Positions 47,469 through 51,086 of a DNA stretch of 51,086 bases are shown here, piece by piece. Origin of the DNA: a virus. Position numbers and translations under genes: made by a program. Position 1 is the first letter of the stretch. Every line of letters begins with the position of its first letter. The stretch covers positions 1 through 51,086 of IMG/VR virus record IMGVR_UViG_3300034105_001609, one strand, 5' to 3'. The notes beneath the pieces are model-generated. The model had not been told where the DNA came from, made no database searches, and saw nothing but the letters and a program-made list of their open reading frames with translations.

Positions 47469-48659
47469 TTACACCGCGCAAGGGGTAGGATTGCCATCAA
47501 AAGCGCAACGCTTGTAGACAATAGCGCACACGTTCTGTGGGCGAATTGGCTGAATAGCACGTTGGATTTGATAGATATGCTGACCAAAGTCGCCATATAA
47601 GTTACAATCATTGTCCCGAAAATAAGTCCATTCCAATTCACCCATAGCAAGTTGCGGAGCGAAACGGAAGGTTCCTTCTCCAACATACTGTTCGGGAACG
47701 AGACGCTTAAAAGCCTCGCCAGCAACGACGAACATGACTTCGTATGGCGCGGAAACCCATGCAGGGTTGCGGCGTTGAGCGAAACCATTCGTGACGGCAG
47801 TGCTGACGATTGGGTTTACCAGTGTAAGAACACCAGCAACGTTTGCGGTGGCGCGGAGAGGCTGTTGGTCGATACCAAAAGCAAAACCACGATAGCCCAT
47901 GAACTGATAGCCACTGATGGACTCTTCACCGAGCTTGAAGCTGCCAGCGGAGAGATAGAGAAGGTCTTCCTTAACGTCTGCGTCATTGCGGAAGTTCTCG
48001 ATCTGATCAGCACTGGCAAGAACTTGGAAGAATTCACCATCTTTGGTGGCGAAAGGTTCGGCAAGCATCTCTTCACGCAGGAAAGTTCCGATGCGATAGA
48101 GGGTCTTGAAGTTCATTGGCGCGTCAGGCACTTTAGCGGCAAACAAGGTGTTGATCTGCTGCATATCGCCAGTGAGGTTACTGGTGAAGGCGGCAGTCGA
48201 ATCAACAACATACTTGATGCCAGACTGGATCAGGTATTGATAACGAATGTCGGCGTTGATGATCTGAAGGATCGTCTTCTCAAGCGAAACCTGAGCTTGG
48301 AGATAAGAACCCTTGAATGCTGTGCGAGCCTGCTTAACACAGACGCGAGGGCCAGCACCACGGAGGGTCTGAAGTTGGAACTGATACTCGGTCGAACCAA
48401 CCTGATCGGGAGTTGCACCAATACCACAAAGGGTGGTGTCATTCACGAAGGTAGGAGCGGCGAGACTTGCGGCAGGAACTGCCATTTCCTCAACCACGCT
48501 ACGGACAACGTCCGACACGTTAGGAAGAGTGCCACCATCAATCGAATTGATATAAGGCGATTTGCGAGCAAGCACACGGCCAATCTGACCGATGATGCGG
48601 TTTACGTCCTTAGAAGCGAAGTTCTGGACTGTTGCGAGCGGGATACATTCTTGAGCCAT
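47469..48659 (-). CDS. major capsid protein
   Basis: A 396-residue protein whose C-terminal part (RRNPAWVSAPYEVMFVVAGE, FRFAPQLAMGELEWTYFRDN, YGDFGQHIYQIQRAIQPIRP) matches a class of podovirus capsid proteins with the HK97 fold. Length, a central position among virion genes and richer codon choice than neighbouring genes support this. No leader peptide or protease is apparent. A flanking hairpin and a promoter candidate upstream fit high expression. Confidence 0.75.
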   Translation of the reverse strand: MAQECIPLATVQNFASKDVNRIIGQIGRVLARKSPYINSIDGGTLPNVSDVVRSVVEEMAVPAASLAAPTFVNDTTLCGIGATPDQVGSTEYQFQLQTLRGAGPRVCVKQARTAFKGSYLQAQVSLEKTILQIINADIRYQYLIQSGIKYVVDSTAAFTSNLTGDMQQINTLFAAKVPDAPMNFKTLYRIGTFLREEMLAEPFATKDGEFFQVLASADQIENFRNDADVKEDLLYLSAGSFKLGEESISGYQFMGYRGFAFGIDQQPLRATANVAGVLTLVNPIVSTAVTNGFAQRRNPAWVSAPYEVMFVVAGEAFKRLVPEQYVGEGTFRFAPQLAMGELEWTYFRDNDCNLYGDFGQHIYQIQRAIQPIRPQNVCAIVYKRCAFDGNPTPCAV

Positions 48660-48676
48660 AATAGTAGTTTTTTAAT

Positions 48677-48916
48677 TTAAGTTTTGTTTGGGTTTTGTTC
48701 TGCTTGAACCGACCCGTTGTTTAAAAAACTTCGGGCGACATTCAAGTCGCATAGACCCGCATACGCAGTTCTAAGCTTTGTTTCTTGTTTGTTCGCCCCG
48801 GCACGCTGGGCTTGTTGTGCGGCCTGTAGTGTGGATTCTTTGACTTCCACGGAGTCGTTCTTATACGGAAAGAATTCGCCGAGATGAGATGGGACTACGA
48901 TATTTTCTAAATGTTG
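48677..48916 (-). pseudogene. 5'-truncated reading frame upstream of the capsid gene
   Basis: A 79-codon open frame without an ATG translates to convincing protein sequence (IVVPSHLGEFFPYKNDSVEV, KLRTAYAGLCDLNVARSFLN) and stops 17 bases before the capsid ATG. Upstream it meets TGA at 48917-48919. The only ordinary start inside is GTG in SVEV, which would remove a third of it. It looks like the C-terminal remnant of a gene that preceded the capsid gene, or a gene with an unusual start (ATC or GTA). Confidence 0.5.
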
Positions 48917-48932
48917 TCAACAAATATTTCAA
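48904..48932 (-). promoter_or_regulatory. promoter candidate for capsid operon
   Basis: TTGAAA (48932-48927) is 17 bases from TAGAAA (48909-48904) on the minus strand, matching the sigma70 pattern at five and four of six positions. Transcription would start near 48897. A TTGACA lies inside the spacer but has no matching -10 box. Confidence 0.4.
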
Positions 48933-48942
48933 TGTTTGTTCC

Positions 48943-48969
48943 GTGACAGATTAAAAATATTTTTGTCAC
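48943..48969. promoter_or_regulatory. inverted repeat upstream of capsid promoter
   Basis: GTGACA (48943-48948) and TGTCAC (48964-48969) flank an A/T palindrome AAAAATATTTTT (48953-48964). The element lies 11 bases upstream of the -35 box candidate, the usual place for an operator or activator site. Confidence 0.35.
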
Positions 48970-49024
48970 AGAAGAAAAAAAGTTTGACGTGGTGAAAAAA
49001 CGATGCAATATTTTCAACATCTAC

Positions 49025-49109
49025 TTGAATTTTCACAGGATTCAAAACGATTACATTTTCCTCTGGCAAAATACCCGTCTTGATACTGTGAATATCAAGG
49101 CGGGTTTTT
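49025..49109 (+). ncRNA. candidate structured RNA with terminator, complementary loops
   Basis: On the plus strand, hairpin 1 (TTGAAT/ATTCAA, 49025-49030 with 49040-49045) has loop TTTCACAGG. Hairpin 2 (49073-49085 with 49093-49105, 13 bp with one G-U) has loop CTGTGAA and is followed by TTTTT. The loops are complementary over seven bases. A weak plus promoter (TTGACG at 48984) precedes. The same DNA could end minus-strand transcription from the glycosyltransferases (ATTTT follows). The terminator is firm; the RNA is conjecture. Confidence 0.45.
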
Positions 49110-49432
49110 CCTTTTGTATGAAGCCTCGGCAGTTCCCAAAAGTAGCCTGTAACGATGCTATATCGATGAGCGAAATATGATCGAGACAATGGCGACGAAA
49201 CATTGATTGCACTCGCCAAGCAACGCACAGACTGGAATGATGAAGCCATGCCAACCAGTCACAATTATCATATCGTTGGTTTCAACAATATGATCTTTGA
49301 ATACACGCCATAGAGATATGGGCGAAGGTGCTATTGAGGGTAAATGTTGAGTGTTGGTGCGGCCCGATAAAGACAATAGCATTAATGTCGAAATGCCATA
49401 CTGCCGATTCCTATACGGAATGAGTATTGTTT

Positions 49433-49467
49433 GAGACACTTCATCACCATAACAGGCGAAGTGTCTC
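49433..49467 (-). terminator. 10 bp hairpin after glycosyltransferase genes
   Basis: GAGACACTTC (49433-49442) pairs perfectly with GAAGTGTCTC (49458-49467) around a 15-base loop, about 37 bases after the glycosyltransferase stop. On the minus strand CAAACAATAC follows, with no U-run, so it may be a processing or stabilising hairpin rather than a full terminator. Confidence 0.4.
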
Positions 49468-49503
49468 TTGCCGCCAACCTCAAGCCTTCCAGAATGAGTA
49501 TGG

Positions 49504-50079
49504 TTACAGCAGTGATGCCATCAGTTCAGACTTCGGCTTATCACCTTTTTTGACATGATGAACTTTATCTGCTAAGTCGCTCCACTTGTCTTTTATTCCA
49601 AGGATATCACATTCAAAACGCAACTTCTCATCAGCAAAAAAATCTTCTTGAATAAATTTGTTGATTGAGGCAGCGCAATGTTCGCGTGTCGCAAAGAACA
49701 AATAACATGGTTGTTCGCAAATCATGCTTAGTGTGGACTCGTATCGTGACGCATATGTGGAATCAAAATCAATATTGACAACATCGTAATCACTCATCCA
49801 ACCACCGCCAGCCGCATGGAGAGCCGACCAGCGGGAATATCGAGCGGCAATCTGAGGAAAGAAATGTTGAGCTTCCATTGGCATCGCAAAAGAAACTTTC
49901 ATTAGTTTTGCCATGAGTTTCTGGTGCAGGCTACTTCCTTGCGCGTGTGAGCGATTAAGCATCACGCACTCCCAATTATTTCTTTCCCATGACTGCTTCC
50001 AAATATTCGCGCAAGCAAATTGTTCTCCTTGCGGCAAAATTTGAATGCTCTCGTAATACCCGTAAATTTTGGTCTTCAT
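49504..50079 (-). CDS. DXD-type glycosyltransferase (GT32-like)
   Basis: A 191-residue GT-A fold enzyme with IAARYSRWSALHAAGGGWMS and the metal-binding DXD as D97-Y-D99 (SDYDVVN), the signature of the Gly_transf_sug/GT32-like group. The ATG at 50079 shares a base with the upstream stop (TAATG); a 28-residue extension overlaps the neighbour and is discarded. It probably transfers a sugar from a nucleotide donor; the acceptor is unknown. Confidence 0.8.
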   Translation of the reverse strand: MKTKIYGYYESIQILPQGEQFACANIWKQSWERNNWECVMLNRSHAQGSSLHQKLMAKLMKVSFAMPMEAQHFFPQIAARYSRWSALHAAGGGWMSDYDVVNIDFDSTYASRYESTLSMICEQPCYLFFATREHCAASINKFIQEDFFADEKLRFECDILGIKDKWSDLADKVHHVKKGDKPKSELMASLL

Positions 50080-51068
50080 TAGAACGCTTTCACGCCAACA
50101 TTGAAAACAGGAATTCCGAGATCGATGTGCGCTTGATGTCCTGCGTCCTTTGCTTTTTTGCAAAACGAAATGTCATCAGGATAAAAAATCCCATGTTTCA
50201 TGTCGGAAAACTTGGCCAAGATATCCGTCAAAACCCTGCGGTGAATGAGGAGACATCCAGAACCAACCCAATCGACCTGTTCGATGGAGTCTGGATACGA
50301 TTTTGCCTTGCTTCCAAGTTCTTTGTTAGAACAAACGATGGACGATGCTTCCGTATTGGCGAAATAAGCTCCCCCAACAAGCGTTTTGCCGCTACCTATC
50401 AGGCGATGGATAATATGACGCTGTAAAGCCAAATCCTGCACGTTACGAGCCGCCCCAATGTGAGATTTAGACCAAGATGGACGGCCAATTGATGGAATAA
50501 TGTCATTATCAATCAAAACAAGCCATTTCGCGTCTGTTTCAAGAAACTTTTTGGCAAGCGTATTGCGAGATTGATAAAAATTGTCTTCGTCATTGGAAAA
50601 ATCAAATCGAATCTTGTCCTTCCCAAAATCCAAAGCAATATTCCACAGCGCAAATGCTGTAACTGGGTTTGTTGCCTTGCGGGATGAGAATCCAATGAAG
50701 ATATCCTTGCCTGCAAACTCTGTTCGGTAACTTGGCAACCCTTCAGTTGATCTGGACTCTACAATTGGTTGCTCTACAGGCAATGTTTTGTATGGTTGCT
50801 CTTCAGTTTTGTCAGAAACCTGTATGCTTTCTTCCGACATAACCGCATTTTCGATGGTTTCCAGAGGTTTTGTCTCGTTCTGTGTGCCAATATCAACATT
50901 ACGATGCTCTTTTTCGGTAGTTTCCTCTTCTTTTGGCTTGCGTCCGGGTTTTTTTGCAACTTTTGGTTGATTTAGTGGTTGCGTAGGCACTCCGTTTCTG
51001 GCAAATGGGTCTGAGTTTTCAAGTGCATTCATTGTAATGCGTTCATCTGGAGATATTTTTGTGTTCAT
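50079..51068 (-). CDS. GT-A glycosyltransferase with basic disordered N-terminus
   Basis: A 329-residue protein. Residues 1-115 are low-complexity, charged and probably disordered, with an AT-hook-like KKPGRKPKEE. Residues 120-329 form a GT2-like domain: DIFIGFSSRK, WLVLIDNDIIPS near 182-193 (metal-binding Asp), VGGAYFAN, VDWVGSGCLLIHRRV and FYPDDISFCKKAKDAG. A start at M13 or M77 is possible. It is coupled to the next glycosyltransferase. Confidence 0.75.
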   Translation of the reverse strand: MNTKISPDERITMNALENSDPFARNGVPTQPLNQPKVAKKPGRKPKEEETTEKEHRNVDIGTQNETKPLETIENAVMSEESIQVSDKTEEQPYKTLPVEQPIVESRSTEGLPSYRTEFAGKDIFIGFSSRKATNPVTAFALWNIALDFGKDKIRFDFSNDEDNFYQSRNTLAKKFLETDAKWLVLIDNDIIPSIGRPSWSKSHIGAARNVQDLALQRHIIHRLIGSGKTLVGGAYFANTEASSIVCSNKELGSKAKSYPDSIEQVDWVGSGCLLIHRRVLTDILAKFSDMKHGIFYPDDISFCKKAKDAGHQAHIDLGIPVFNVGVKAF

Positions 51069-51086
51069 ATTGTTGATTTATAGTAA

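Larger units (their letters stand above)
48970..49503. other. intergenic region with no convincing gene
   Basis: Between the capsid promoter region and the glycosyltransferase stop there is no frame with a good start, composition and operon junction. Short stretches on both strands look partly protein-like (plus strand 49177-49308, AKYDRDNGDETLIALAK; minus strand 49158-49439), but they lack proper starts or contain stops. Decayed genes are possible. The region holds the terminator and hairpins listed separately. Confidence 0.5.

Noticed and set aside
47652-48680. 342-codon open frame on the plus strand opposite the capsid gene
   Set aside because: It mirrors the capsid gene exactly and arises from its biased codon use; the opposite strand encodes a recognisable capsid protein with operon context.
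49158-49439. 93-codon minus-strand frame (GTG start) in the intergenic region
   Set aside because: No ATG, no operon junction, low-confidence composition, and it overlaps a strong hairpin; two other frames look equally protein-like.

Overview
The window reads as most of the genome of a tailed, probably short-tailed (podovirus-like), strictly lytic bacteriophage. Every gene I can support lies on the minus strand, so transcription runs from base 51086 towards base 1. Genes are packed with ATGA or TAATG overlaps or gaps of a few bases. I see no integrase, lysogeny repressor, tRNA gene, CRISPR array or insertion sequence. The host cannot be named. A small lipoprotein in the lysis region fits a Gram-negative host. 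Most starts lack a Shine-Dalgarno sequence and follow an A/T-rich motif (AATAAATA), suggesting a host with weak Shine-Dalgarno use.

In transcription order: (1) 49.5-51.1 kb, two glycosyltransferases. (2) 48.66-49.5 kb, a long stretch with no intact gene, holding a truncated reading frame, a promoter candidate, a bidirectional terminator and a possible structured RNA. (3) 42.2-48.7 kb, the likely major capsid protein and a set of fibre-like proteins. (4) 39.8-42.3 kb, a lysis block (holin candidate, lipoprotein, small membrane protein, endolysin) followed by a phosphoesterase, a small winged-helix-like protein and a HExxH protein. (5) 30.0-39.9 kb, a tail-spike, head accessory proteins, an oversized head-to-tail adaptor and a tail-tube-like protein. 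(6) 16.6-30.1 kb, Ala/Gln-rich and giant proteins, probably internal virion or ejection proteins, with a PAPS-reductase-like enzyme and a CxxCxxCC protein embedded among them. (7) 12-16.6 kb, an ATP-grasp enzyme, an Erv-like fusion and many very small genes. (8) 4.8-12 kb, recombination and replication: RecT, a PD-(D/E)XK nuclease, a DUF1376 protein, a C5 DNA methyltransferase, a DnaB-type helicase and an SSB-like protein. (9) 0-4.6 kb, a homing-endonuclease-like gene, the small terminase, a glycosyltransferase and a methyltransferase.

The large terminase, portal and scaffold are not visible, nor is a DNA or RNA polymerase. Since genes run off both edges in one direction, the window is probably cut from a circularly permuted genome, with the missing packaging genes between base 1 and base 51086. 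That would put the three glycosyltransferases and the methyltransferase on either side of the packaging/portal genes.

The observations most worth a second look are: an attenuator-like terminator 6 nt before the DUF1376 start; an intergenic hairpin pair with complementary loops upstream of the capsid gene; a head-tail adaptor split by about 850 residues of repeats; a 2590-residue polyvalent protein with repeated junction motifs; a sulfur/metal gene pair inside the virion operon; and a second recognisable frame within the DNA methyltransferase gene. About a dozen genes below 60 codons are reported from direct translation.
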